DNA of 64,000 nucleotides, taken from NCBI GenBank assembly GCA_040393065.1, contig JBEBUW010000009.1:1-64000 (forward strand). Direction: 5' to 3'. Source of the DNA: JACCWM01 sp040393065. Lineage in GTDB: Bacteria > Myxococcota_A > Bradymonadia > Bradymonadales > Bradymonadaceae. The stretch's first letter is position 1; each line of letters starts with the position of its first letter. Below are positions 18,321 to 27,159 of the stretch, in pieces. The notes beneath the pieces are model-generated. The model did not search any database and was not told the DNA's origin. It was given only the letters and a program-made list of their open reading frames with translations. The translations under genes and the position numbers were made by a program.

Positions 18321-19175
18321 CTAAAACCCGCTCTTGAAGGGGTCAAAGTCCAGATCGAGATCGAGCGTCTTTTTCTTGGGAGCCGCTTTTTTCGCGGGTG
18401 CGCTCTTGGTCGAAGTGGCTTTGGTAGATGAGCTAGATGCCGGGCGGCTGGAGCGCGATGTTGAGCGAGCTGCGGTCGCCGGCGCGCTGGGTTCTTCCAC
18501 GACGGGTTCGGGTTTGGGGAGAGGCGCAAAGCCTTTTTCAACAAGCAAAACCTGGCTATCTTTGGGGCTATAAATGGCTTTGGCGTAAGCTGTGTTATCT
18601 ACTTGATAACTGCCTTTCATCATCATCACGACAACGACGGCGCTGACAGCCACCAGGGCAACTACAGTGCCCAGGACGACGAGAGCGGTCGTATTGGATT
18701 TTTTGGCTACCGGCGCTGCAGCGCCAGGAGCGGCCTGGGGCGCGGCCTGTTGTGCTTGTTCCGGCGTCGGGGCATGTTGGCTTTGCGAGGCGTAGGCTGC
18801 CTGTCGGGCTTGTTCCTCGGCCTGTTGTGCTTGCTCGGTTTCAGCGGGATCGACGGGTGGTTGCCATAAGCCGCTTTCCTTGAGGTCTTCGATCTTTAAG
18901 GCTTCTAGTTTCTGCGTGCGGCGGACTTCGACCTGTTGGAGGCGGTCCATTTCGGCAGAAATTCTGGCTTCGGCCTCAGCGCGCCGAAGTTGTTCCTCGG
19001 CTTCTTTTTGGCGTCGGGCCTCTTCCTCACGGGCACGTATTTCGGCTTCAATACGTTGTTGCTCGAGAGCGGCATCGGTTTCGGTTTCATTCAAGATACT
19101 GGCTAAGAGATCGCCGGCATCGTCATCACTGGCCCATTTTACCGATGCTTTTTTTCCGTAATTTTGGTTGCTCAC
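18321..19175 (-). CDS. Coiled-coil, single-pass membrane protein, function unknown
   Basis: The 284-residue protein has a Glu/Arg/Gln-rich coiled coil at about 35-95, a Gln/Ala/Pro-rich linker, one membrane segment at about 165-187 (LVVLGTVVALVAVSAVVVVM), and a Ser/Thr/Lys/Pro-rich tail ending in an acidic LDLDLDFDPF motif. No enzyme domain is seen. The Ser/Thr-rich tail could be phosphorylated; the kinase-FHA gene just upstream is the obvious candidate, but this is inference. Start is a GTG at 19175 with AGGAG correctly placed upstream. The GNAT gene follows 15 bp downstream. Confidence 0.75.
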   Translation of the reverse strand: MSNQNYGKKASVKWASDDDAGDLLASILNETETDAALEQQRIEAEIRAREEEARRQKEAEEQLRRAEAEARISAEMDRLQQVEVRRTQKLEALKIEDLKESGLWQPPVDPAETEQAQQAEEQARQAAYASQSQHAPTPEQAQQAAPQAAPGAAAPVAKKSNTTALVVLGTVVALVAVSAVVVVMMMKGSYQVDNTAYAKAIYSPKDSQVLLVEKGFAPLPKPEPVVEEPSAPATAARSTSRSSRPASSSSTKATSTKSAPAKKAAPKKKTLDLDLDFDPFKSGF

Positions 19176-19386
19176 GAATCGCTCCTGATGTGATGCGTGT
19201 CAAGGGTACTGCCTTCACAGCCCTGTAGTATAGGGTGAGTGGATGGATTGCACAACCGCTCAGGCGGGGGAATCTACAGAGATGTATACGCAACGCAGAG
19301 CAAAAAGATCTGAAGTTCAGTGTTTTATTGAGAAAGGTAATAATAAGGAGTCTGGCGCTTCTCTGCTTCGGAGCCGGCTTGAAAAA

Positions 19387-20709
19387 TTAGCGTGAAAAGC
19401 GAAAAGGCCAGCGTCCGGCCAGCGTGAAGACTTCTTTCTGCTGGAGTGCATGGCGAGTAATGGGAGCGGTTCCCAGAAATGTGCCGTTGTGCGTGATCAG
19501 GTCGATTAGCAGCACATCGCCTGTTTCCAGAGGAAGAATCAAGGCGTGTTCTGGATCGACGGCGTCGTCGGGAATGACGATGTCACAGCGTCCGAGATCG
19601 CGACCGATTTTCAGGCCAGCGCGGCGCAGAATGATTCGGCCCGGGGCAAGTTTTCCGGACAGGTCTTCGAGATAACCAAAGGAGCGTGGTTCGGGGAGCG
19701 GGCGTGGCTCGAAGGGTTCGAATCCGCGGGGATCGGCCTCTCGTTTTCGAAGGCCGGCGGCACGGCCTAGTTTGACGATCGTGGTCGGCGTATTGGTCGA
19801 GGCTTCTAATTGATAGAGACAGTGGCGAAGGGCTGCGTCCATATCGCCGGCGGAGAAATATCGATCTTCTGGTTCTTTTTGGAGGGCGCGCAGAATGATT
19901 TTTGCCAGAGATTCCGGGATGTCGGGGCGGAGTTCGCGTGGATCGGGCGCTTGTTCCAGTTCGATGCGTTTCATGAGGAGGTAGCCTTCATCGCCATCAA
20001 AGGGAACATCGCCTGTGAGCATTTCGAATAAGGTTACGCCGATTCCGTACAGGTCAGCGCGGTGATCGACGGTGCGCGGGCTGGTAAGCTGTTCGGGCGC
20101 CATGTAGACCATGGTGCCGACGAGATCGCGGGATTCGGTGACACGCGCATTTTTTGCGCCGATTTCTGCGCGTGCAACGCCAAAGTCGGCGATTTTTACG
20201 ACGCCTTCGGGTGTAATCAGGATATTTTCGCTTTTGATATCGCGGTGCACAATGCCGTGATGGTGTGCGTAGGCCAGGGCGTCGAGTGCCTGCAAAATAA
20301 CTGCGATCGCGCGCGTGGGAGGAAAGAGGCAGCCTTCATCGAGAATATCGGCGAGTGCCTGGCCCGGGACATATTCTAAGACCATGCCGGGGCGGCCTTT
20401 GACGGTGATTGGCTCAAAGCAGGTGACGATGCCGGGATGTTCGCGGCCCAGAATATTTTGGATGCGTGCTTCCTGGTGCATGCGGTAGACGAGGACTTCG
20501 TCTTGAGAGCTTTCTTCTGTCAGTACTTTGATAGCGACGGGCATTCCGGTGGGGCGGTAAATTCCGCGATAAACAGTGGCCATGCCCCCGCGTGCCAGAA
20601 TGCTCCCGATACGATAGTTCCCGACAATCACGCTTTCATCCTTCCTTTGAGTCTTTGACTGGCTTTGCAGGGTATGCCTAAGTGCTTCAAGTTCCTCATG
20701 GCGAAGCAC
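19387..20709 (-). CDS. Ser/Thr protein kinase with C-terminal FHA domain
   Basis: A Hanks-type kinase domain covers about 30-300: Gly-rich loop at 38-44, Lys61 in VAIKV, catalytic Asp157 in HRDIKSEN, DFG at 175-177 and APE in VYMAPEQL. All key residues are intact. A linker of about 40 residues leads to an FHA domain at about 350-440 (IGRDLGRCDIVI and NGTFLG), which binds phospho-Thr peptides and may recruit substrates or bind the kinase itself. No membrane segment is seen, so it is cytoplasmic. It has a GTG start. It heads a minus-strand group and is divergent from the small lipoprotein gene at 20924. Confidence 0.93.
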   Translation of the reverse strand: MLRHEELEALRHTLQSQSKTQRKDESVIVGNYRIGSILARGGMATVYRGIYRPTGMPVAIKVLTEESSQDEVLVYRMHQEARIQNILGREHPGIVTCFEPITVKGRPGMVLEYVPGQALADILDEGCLFPPTRAIAVILQALDALAYAHHHGIVHRDIKSENILITPEGVVKIADFGVARAEIGAKNARVTESRDLVGTMVYMAPEQLTSPRTVDHRADLYGIGVTLFEMLTGDVPFDGDEGYLLMKRIELEQAPDPRELRPDIPESLAKIILRALQKEPEDRYFSAGDMDAALRHCLYQLEASTNTPTTIVKLGRAAGLRKREADPRGFEPFEPRPLPEPRSFGYLEDLSGKLAPGRIILRRAGLKIGRDLGRCDIVIPDDAVDPEHALILPLETGDVLLIDLITHNGTFLGTAPITRHALQQKEVFTLAGRWPFRFSR

Positions 20710-20816
20710 GGCTAGTATCGGTCGGAGTGCTGTAAATTGCGATGGAAAAAATGGGGAGAACGAGAAGCTTTTCGGTAGAAAGGGCGCATGAATCTCGAGA
20801 GATCGGAGTCATATCC

Positions 20817-20845
20817 TTGACATTACAATTTTTAGGGAATAAATC
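20817..20845 (+). promoter_or_regulatory. Likely sigma-70 promoter of the small lipoprotein gene
   Basis: A perfect -35 box, TTGACA, at 20817-20822 is followed after a 17-bp spacer by TAAATC at 20840-20845; the -10 match is weak. It lies in the 214-bp divergent gap, about 80 bp upstream of the ATG at 20924. Confidence 0.45.
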
Positions 20846-20923
20846 TCGAAGGGTCAGCAACGTTTCAGATGTATTGGAAACTTCGCATATTGCTGTTTCT
20901 GAAAATAATGAAAAGAGGATCTT

Positions 20924-21175
20924 ATGGTTCGCCTGTTTGCACTGCTTTTGATTGGTATGTTCGCCCTGGTTGGTTGTGATGAGAAGGAGCAAGCTGAGGA
21001 AACAGCAGCTCCGACTGAGGCTCCTGCAGAAGAAGCAGCGCCTGCCGCTGAGGAAGCACCTGCTGCTGAAGAAGCACCTGCCGCTGAGGAAGCACCTGCT
21101 GCTGAAGAAGCTCCTGCTGCTGAAGAGGGCGCAGAAGCTCCCGCTGCAGAAGAAGGCGAAGCAGCTGGCGAGTAA
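20924..21175 (+). CDS. Small lipoprotein with Glu/Ala/Pro repeat tail
   Basis: The 83-residue protein has a signal peptide with lipobox ALVGC and then a tail of acidic repeats of the type EEAPAA, six or more copies, encoded by near-identical 18-bp units. There is no folded domain; the tail is expected to be extended and strongly negative. It has its own promoter-like sequence upstream and a strong terminator downstream, so it is monocistronic and possibly well expressed. The role is unknown. The 18-bp repeat units keep the reading frame if copy number changes. Confidence 0.75.
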   Translation: MVRLFALLLIGMFALVGCDEKEQAEETAAPTEAPAEEAAPAAEEAPAAEEAPAAEEAPAAEEAPAAEEGAEAPAAEEGEAAGE

Positions 21176-21206
21176 TTTGCAGTTGTACGGTATCGTCTGA
21201 TAGAGA

Positions 21207-21239
21207 AGCTGGGACGCGAAGGCGTCCCGGCTTTTTTTA
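21207..21239 (+). terminator. Intrinsic terminator after the small lipoprotein gene
   Basis: An 11-bp stem (AGCTGGGACGC with GCGTCCCGGCT, one G-U pair) with a 4-nt loop is followed by seven T. It lies 31 bp after the stop codon at 21175. Confidence 0.9.
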
Positions 21240-21339
21240 TCGAAAAAGTCATCTCGTGAAGTTGTGCAATAACGTCTGCGCGATACTTGTTAAGGACGTG
21301 ATTTATACCTGCATCAGCTGCGGCTGGTAAGGTGGTTGT

Positions 21340-21380
21340 CAGTCCAGGCGCTCTCGATTAGAGTGGCGTCGGCTGGACTG
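21340..21380. repeat. Inverted repeat upstream of fur
   Basis: CAGTCCAG at 21340-21347 pairs with CTGGACTG at 21373-21380, with an inner CTCT/AGAG pair. It ends 43 bp before the fur start codon and is followed by an A-rich stretch, so it may be a hairpin in the fur leader or an operator region. Confidence 0.5.
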
Positions 21381-21423
21381 GATGAAAAAAAATAAATAAT
21401 CGTACGGCGGAGGAAAGCTCAAA

Positions 21424-21906
21424 GTGGCTCAAGATCCGAACCCAGAAGTGAATATGCGGGTGCAAGAAGCGATGGAGGCGTTTTCACAACGTCTTCAGGA
21501 AGCCGGGCTGAAGTCGACAAGGCAGCGCGATTTGATTGTGGAGCGCTTCTTTGAGATTGATGAACACATCAGTGCCGAGGAGTTGCTAGAAGATGTACGT
21601 GGTTTTCAGCCGCGGATAGGCTATGCGACGGTGTATCGGACTCTGAAACTGTTGGTGGAGCAGGGATTTGCTTTGCCGAAAGATTTTGGAGACGGGCAAA
21701 CGCGTTATGATCCGATTCATAATCAAGATCCGCAGCATGACCATCTGATCTGCATCGATTGTCGAAAAATCATCGAGTTTGATGATGAGGTGCTGGCCAG
21801 TCGCTTGAATGAGATTGCCGCTCAAATGCAGTACACGGTGCGTCGAAAAAAGCTCGAGTTGTATGCGGAGTGTCAGAAGCCTCACTGTCCGGAAAAACCT
21901 GAATAG
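21424..21906 (+). CDS. fur: Fur-family transcriptional regulator
   Basis: A 160-residue Fur/PerR-type repressor. The N-terminal winged helix (LKSTRQRDLIVERFFE and IGYATVYRTLKLLVEQG) is followed by the dimerisation/metal domain with the sensory motif DPQHDHLICIDCRKIIEF and a C-terminal Cys pair, CQKPHC. Both Cys pairs of the structural zinc site are present. The metal sensed (Fe, Zn or peroxide via Fe/Mn) cannot be told from this alone. Start is a GTG at 21424, supported by GGAGGA at 21409-21414. It is followed by mrp, whose product handles Fe-S clusters, which fits an iron-related context. Confidence 0.88.
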   Translation: MAQDPNPEVNMRVQEAMEAFSQRLQEAGLKSTRQRDLIVERFFEIDEHISAEELLEDVRGFQPRIGYATVYRTLKLLVEQGFALPKDFGDGQTRYDPIHNQDPQHDHLICIDCRKIIEFDDEVLASRLNEIAAQMQYTVRRKKLELYAECQKPHCPEKPE

Positions 21907-22098
21907 CTGAGATTTGTTGCGAAGATTCTGCCTTTGTTTGAGATGTCGGGTAGGGCGGTCAGTTGTATTGACAGCTTTGCTGCATGGCTGTAGCAGTGGC
22001 GGCAAGTATAGCGTCGGGTACTGTGCGCCGTGCGCCAGAATTTTCCCGAACATGACAGGTTTTACGATCCCGGCAACATCCAGCGAGGAATCAAGATT

Positions 22099-23295
22099 AT
22101 GAAAGATGATTTTTCAATCAAAGGCGAAGTCATCGCCGCGCTCGAAGCAATCACGAATCCAGGTACTGAGCAGAGCATTGTGGATGCTCATATCGTGGAG
22201 AACGTCGTGGTGAAGGCGGGCGTTGTCGATATTACTCTGGTAATCGACGCGGCCAGAAAACGTGAAGAGCGGTTTGCGATTGAAGACGCGATTGCCGATA
22301 ACGTGGAAGCGATCAGCGGCGTACTGGAAGTAAAAATCAAGAGTATGACGCCCGAAGCCATTGCGCAGGAGCAGGGCGGTCAGGCGCCTTCGGCTCCCAG
22401 AAGTGCGGCGGGAGCTTCAACGAGTAAGCCGGCCGCGAGTGCGGCGCCGAAGCAGCCGACGATGCCGGCCACGGAGCCGATTCAGGGCGTGGGCCGTGTG
22501 ATTGCTGTCGCTTCCGGAAAAGGCGGTGTTGGTAAGTCGACGGTGGCAGTCAATCTTGCGCTTGCTTTGCAGAAAATCGGTTACCGGGTGGGTGTGCTGG
22601 ATATCGATATTTACGGTCCGAGCTTGCCGGTGTTGTTGGGCGTGAATGGTCGGCCGGAAGTGGACAATCGCCGCATTTTGCCGTTGAAGGCAGCCGGATT
22701 GAGCGTCATGAGTCTTGGCTTTTTGATGGAAGAAGATACGCCGGTTATCTGGCGTGGTCCGATTGTTACGGGGATCATCCGTCAGTTTTTGCGCGATGTG
22801 GACTGGAGCGGCATCGATTACCTGGTGGTGGATATGCCTCCGGGAACGGGCGATGCGCAGCTTGCGCTGGCTCAGGCTGTGCCGGTGGATGGCGCGGTGA
22901 TTGTGACAACGCCTTCGGATCTTGCGCTGGTGGACGCGGCACGTGGTTTGCAGATGTTCAAAACGTTGAATATCGGCGTGATCGGTATTGTCGCCAATAT
23001 GAGCAAGTTCGTGCATCCTGCCAGCGGCGAAGTTTTCCATATTTTTGGAGATCCGGCCGTAGTCGGCAAGGAAGCCGAGCGTCTGGATACGAAGTATCTG
23101 GGAGATATTCCGCTGGATCTGGGCGTTCGCAAGGGTGGTGATGAAGGTCGTCCCATCGTGGTCGCTGAGCCTGATGGACCGATTACAGCTGCCTTTGTAG
23201 AATTGGCCGAGAAAATTGCTGCAAGTCAGCCTGTAGGCCCGGCGGATGAAGAGCCGACAAAGAAAAAAGGATTGTTTTCGTTTCTTAAAAGTTAA
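22099..23295 (+). CDS. mrp: Mrp/NBP35-type Fe-S cluster carrier ATPase (Cys pair missing)
   Basis: Mrp (ApbC) proteins bind and deliver Fe-S clusters using ATP. An N-terminal DUF59/MIP18 domain (about 1-85) is joined by an Ala/Pro-rich linker to the P-loop domain, with deviant Walker A GKGGVGKST at about 140-148, DIDIYGPSLP, and VVDMPPGTGD. The family normally has a CPxCG motif that bridges the cluster between two subunits; here the aligned stretch reads NMSKFVHPASGEVFHIFG, with both Cys replaced. The chain ends in a Lys/Phe-rich tail. Start is the ATG at 22099 with GAGGA at 22085-22089. It lies downstream of fur. Confidence 0.88.
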   Translation: MKDDFSIKGEVIAALEAITNPGTEQSIVDAHIVENVVVKAGVVDITLVIDAARKREERFAIEDAIADNVEAISGVLEVKIKSMTPEAIAQEQGGQAPSAPRSAAGASTSKPAASAAPKQPTMPATEPIQGVGRVIAVASGKGGVGKSTVAVNLALALQKIGYRVGVLDIDIYGPSLPVLLGVNGRPEVDNRRILPLKAAGLSVMSLGFLMEEDTPVIWRGPIVTGIIRQFLRDVDWSGIDYLVVDMPPGTGDAQLALAQAVPVDGAVIVTTPSDLALVDAARGLQMFKTLNIGVIGIVANMSKFVHPASGEVFHIFGDPAVVGKEAERLDTKYLGDIPLDLGVRKGGDEGRPIVVAEPDGPITAAFVELAEKIAASQPVGPADEEPTKKKGLFSFLKS

Positions 23296-23458
23296 AAACA
23301 TCACGTAAAGCATCTGACCGGGCAAAATTTCGGAGAGTACATTTCTCCCATGCCTGGTCCGATGCAGTGAACAGATTCTTATTGAATTGCGGGGATGTAT
23401 TTAGCGGAATCGATGGGTTGTTGGAGTCGGGGGACCCTGCCGAAATGGTGAGAGGCGT

Positions 23459-24901
23459 TTGAGTCGATACGGTCGACATTTTATTAAGATCCGGGAGATC
23501 AAAGAGTTTGAAGAGCGGTTGATTCGATTGTTTGTCGATCAGCCCGGCGTGTTGCATCCACGTCATCAAACTCTGTTTCGGTATGCCGTAAATCTGGCGC
23601 AGATGAATGCCTTTCGTACGCCTTCAGGTAAGGATATTGAGTTGGGCGAAGATGTCGATAATCTGCGGCGCTGGTTTATCGAATCGATCGTGCCTTTGTT
23701 GCCTGCGGATAAGCCTGCAAACATCGATACTTTGCGGAAGATGGCGCCGGTCCTGGCGTTGCGCGTCGATAGTACGCGCACGACGATGCTGGAGCACCAT
23801 GTCAATTCTTTTGGGGCGGAACATCTCGATCAGGAATTACGCCAGAAAAGGCTCGTGCTTGTGCTGGGCGGCGGTGGCGGGGCAGGGCTGGTGCATCTGG
23901 GCACGTTTGCCATGCTGAAAGATCTGGGTGTTACGCCGGAGTTGATCGTGGGTAGCTCGATGGGCAGCCTGATGGGTCTGGCTCGCGCTGTGAACCGTCA
24001 ATATGATCCGGTAGCTCTGGCGCTGGCTTTGCCTCAAAAGCTTGATTACAACACGATTTTTCGGCCTTTTTCCGGGTTTTCTCGGTTTGGCTTTCCGGGA
24101 GCCTTTCACTTGAATGTGATGCGGCTGGCTCGTGAGATGTTTCAGCAGCTGATGGGCCACAGCATGCCACGGTTTGATGAGCTACCGATTCGGCTGGAAG
24201 TTGTGGCAACTGGTGTTCGGCGCGGATTTCATTTCGATGATGCAGAATACGAGGCGCAGGCGGCGGCTGCCGGTCCGGGGCTGACGCCGCTGGCAATGCG
24301 CAGGAAACTCAAGTTATTTTTTGGCGCTGTGCGTCAGCTCAGCCGGAATCCACGTTTGCTGACGCAGGTGGTTTTCGGGCGTGAGCCGGGAACGGAGCGT
24401 TTTCCGGTCATTGAGGCGACCGGGTTTTCGTGTTCTGTGCCTGGACTGCTTCATTATGATGTTTTTCATGACGATCCGGATACGATCGGGCCGCTTGAGG
24501 AGGTTTTTGAGCGCCACAAATTGTTGCGACTTTGCGACGGTGGCGTGGTGAACAATGTTCCGTCCAAAGTGGCGTGGGAGTCTGTGCAGTCGGGTTCGAT
24601 TCAGTCGCGCAATGCGCATATTATGGCGTTCGATGCGTTTGCGCCGATTTCCAGCGGACGTAATATTATCTGGATTCCGATTCAGCAGATTGCGCGTCCG
24701 GCGGTGGTGGCCAACATGCCGTATGCGAATTATCATAAGACATTTCGCACGCCGCCAAGTCCGTTGCAGGTGATTGTGAACAGCTATTCGAAGTTGAAAA
24801 CGATCATCGAGACGTCGCGCGAGGAGCTTGCGCCAGACATTCCTTATACGGTGGAAACGCTCAAGTTATTGGATCCGTATGGAACCTGGGAAATTGGCTA
24901 A
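23459..24901 (+). CDS. Patatin-like phospholipase
   Basis: The 480-residue protein contains a patatin domain from about residue 130. The oxyanion GGGGGAGLVHLG, nucleophile Ser167 in GSSMG, and catalytic Asp360 in DGGVVNN form the Ser-Asp dyad of lipid acyl hydrolases. The N-terminal 130 residues are a helical extension seen in longer bacterial patatins. No signal peptide or membrane helix is clear, so it may act in the cytoplasm or be exported by another route. The start is a TTG at 23459; no other start gives a better N-terminus. Substrate unknown. It converges on the GH57 gene. Confidence 0.85.
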   Translation: MSRYGRHFIKIREIKEFEERLIRLFVDQPGVLHPRHQTLFRYAVNLAQMNAFRTPSGKDIELGEDVDNLRRWFIESIVPLLPADKPANIDTLRKMAPVLALRVDSTRTTMLEHHVNSFGAEHLDQELRQKRLVLVLGGGGGAGLVHLGTFAMLKDLGVTPELIVGSSMGSLMGLARAVNRQYDPVALALALPQKLDYNTIFRPFSGFSRFGFPGAFHLNVMRLAREMFQQLMGHSMPRFDELPIRLEVVATGVRRGFHFDDAEYEAQAAAAGPGLTPLAMRRKLKLFFGAVRQLSRNPRLLTQVVFGREPGTERFPVIEATGFSCSVPGLLHYDVFHDDPDTIGPLEEVFERHKLLRLCDGGVVNNVPSKVAWESVQSGSIQSRNAHIMAFDAFAPISSGRNIIWIPIQQIARPAVVANMPYANYHKTFRTPPSPLQVIVNSYSKLKTIIETSREELAPDIPYTVETLKLLDPYGTWEIG

Positions 24902-24939
24902 GGCAGAGTGCTCCTGGCTGATTTGTTGACCAGTTTTGT

Positions 24940-27123
24940 TCAGGCCATCCAGTTTTTGAGTGTGAAGGATGCATCGGGAACGATTAGTTCGAGCAGGCCG
25001 GTGGCCGGATGCCGCTCCAGTTCCAGAGACTGATTTAGAACCAGAAAATACAGTGAAATTTTGTCATGGGGAGAAAGTTTGAGCGTGGCGAGTGGGATGG
25101 AAAACTCCAGGAAATCCGCAAACGCGGCGTGGGTAAGTGCTGTGGTGTTTCCGTCGGATTCTATTGTTCCGCGTCCGCCGTGGGCCGGCGAGATTTCGAC
25201 GTTGTGCGTAGAATTTGGCGTGGTTATCGGAACGCGAATGATGCGGTTTTCGAGTGCATCTGCATGAAAATCCGGGCCGGGTTCGATGCGGACGGAGAGG
25301 TTTTCTAGATCGAAGCCGATGTAAATCGCATCGATAAAACGTGTGTTTTCGAACATCGCACCGTGAGCGCCGGTGTTTCGATAGAGGCCGGCGCCCTTCC
25401 ATTCGTAAAAGGAAGAGTTTTTTCCGTCGATTTGAGGAGAAATGAGATCCAGGGGCGGTGAAAACGAAACTTCAGAACGTTCTTTACTATGGATCGGGTG
25501 CTGCACCTCAAGCGGAACCTGCTCGCCGATTCTGGTATAAATCTCCGCGAGTTGGCTGCGAAAGAGCAGGTCGAATGCGTCGTCCTGTTCCGATGAAAAA
25601 TCGTCGCCGTACCACCAGAACCAGTCGCTTCCTTCGGCAATGTAGAGGGCTTGCCAGGCAAGTTTAAGAGCGTCGGGATCGAGTTGGGAGCTGGAGTCGG
25701 AATGGGAAATTTCTTGTAAGCGTTGGCGCGCGTGGCCGAGTAATTCCCAGGCGCGGTTGGTTTCGGGGTGACCAATCCAGATCTGATAATTGCCGAGAAT
25801 CCAGGAGCCTGAATGCAGGTGTTCGAGGGTGCCGATGGAAGGCTGTTCGGCCAGGTATTGAGACGGCGTGATGGTGCGGATTGTCGGGGATTCGCTCAAT
25901 CGCTCGTAGAGCAGGGTGAGAAATTCGCGGCCGTCGTTGGGGTAGTGTTCCCAGGGGTTTTCGCCGTCGAGGATAATATTTACTAGCGGTGGCGTAGGTT
26001 GGCCGGCAGCGTTATCGGGAACGGCCTGGATGCGGGCGAACAGGTCGTTGACGGCGTCTTGTGGCGTATTTTTACTGTAAACGAAGCCGAGCTGGTCGCT
26101 TAAGCCATGATCGCGGAAAAATATCGCGGGTTGTTCGTGAGATCGAAGGCGCCAGGCGCGATACAGATCATTGTCGCGTGACCATGCCGGGCCGCGTGAT
26201 CGGGCGAGTACGTCTTCGTCGGTGGCTATCCAGCGGATTCCGTGGGCAGCGAATATGTCGACGGCTTCGGGCGAAACACTGCCTTCGGCGGGCCACATCC
26301 CCTGGATTTTGATGCCGAGCAGGCTCTGGCCGGCCTGTAAAGCGGCTGAGACATGGTAGTTTGCGTCATCGGGTTCTGAGAAGCGTGGAGGCCGTGGGCG
26401 CTCCGGTGTGGCTCGCTGTGCGGCTTCGGTGTCGAGAACGAGTGGCAAAATCGGGTGAAACATCGGTGTCAGGCTGATCTCGATCTGTCCGCTTTCGTGG
26501 AGTTTGCGATACATGGGGAGGAGTTTTTCCATGATCTGGATCTGGAGATCGAGCACAGTTTTTTTGTCTTCCTCCTGGAAGGAATGGCCTCGCGCGATGA
26601 GTGCTTGCAGTTGAGGAAATTCTTCGCGCGCGGCAAAGCCAAACCAGGCGAGGTTGAATAGGAGCTGAAGGTCGAGCCAGTCCTGGGTGTTGAAAGTGCT
26701 GAGATCGGTGGCTTCAGGGTGGTGACCGCGGCGTTCGAGGAGTTCCCAGTAGCGTGGCAGCGGTCGGATGCAGGTTTCCCAGTTGGTGCTGAAAAAATCG
26801 GCGAGTAGCTGGCTTTTATCGATGGTGGTGAGTTCGTTGGCGGGTTTGAGGGTGAGATCCCACCAGAGGTCACGCTTTTCGAGATGCACGTACTCGTGGA
26901 TTTGGAGAAGCAGGCAGCCTGAGAAGTTGATGGTGCAGTGGATCTGGGAAAATTTCTCAAGCATGCGCGCCATGTCGTAGTAGGCTTTGGCGGCGTGCAG
27001 GCGTACCCAGGGCATGGTGCTGCGCGACTGGTCAGGCGTGCTGTAATAGGGCTGGTGCAAATGCCACAGAAAATGGACGAGTCGCGGATTTGCTGGTGCA
27101 CTGGCGGAGTGGTCGGGGGTCAT
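24940..27123 (-). CDS. GH57 alpha-glucan hydrolase/transferase
   Basis: A glycoside hydrolase family 57 catalytic domain covers about residues 1-480: HLHQPY at 21-26, catalytic nucleophile Glu280 in GMWPAEGSVSPEA, and acid/base Asp386 in ILDGENPWEHY. GH57 enzymes act on alpha-1,4 or alpha-1,6 glucans by a retaining mechanism. The C-terminal 200 residues form a beta-sandwich domain of the type that follows GH57 alpha-amylase-like proteins. There is no signal peptide, so it acts inside the cell. glgC lies directly upstream on the same strand, 37 bp away, which points to glycogen turnover. Confidence 0.92.
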   Translation of the reverse strand: MTPDHSASAPANPRLVHFLWHLHQPYYSTPDQSRSTMPWVRLHAAKAYYDMARMLEKFSQIHCTINFSGCLLLQIHEYVHLEKRDLWWDLTLKPANELTTIDKSQLLADFFSTNWETCIRPLPRYWELLERRGHHPEATDLSTFNTQDWLDLQLLFNLAWFGFAAREEFPQLQALIARGHSFQEEDKKTVLDLQIQIMEKLLPMYRKLHESGQIEISLTPMFHPILPLVLDTEAAQRATPERPRPPRFSEPDDANYHVSAALQAGQSLLGIKIQGMWPAEGSVSPEAVDIFAAHGIRWIATDEDVLARSRGPAWSRDNDLYRAWRLRSHEQPAIFFRDHGLSDQLGFVYSKNTPQDAVNDLFARIQAVPDNAAGQPTPPLVNIILDGENPWEHYPNDGREFLTLLYERLSESPTIRTITPSQYLAEQPSIGTLEHLHSGSWILGNYQIWIGHPETNRAWELLGHARQRLQEISHSDSSSQLDPDALKLAWQALYIAEGSDWFWWYGDDFSSEQDDAFDLLFRSQLAEIYTRIGEQVPLEVQHPIHSKERSEVSFSPPLDLISPQIDGKNSSFYEWKGAGLYRNTGAHGAMFENTRFIDAIYIGFDLENLSVRIEPGPDFHADALENRIIRVPITTPNSTHNVEISPAHGGRGTIESDGNTTALTHAAFADFLEFSIPLATLKLSPHDKISLYFLVLNQSLELERHPATGLLELIVPDASFTLKNWMA

Positions 27124-27159
27124 AGCTGACTTTGGATAAGTGGGAGATAAAGAGGTGTG

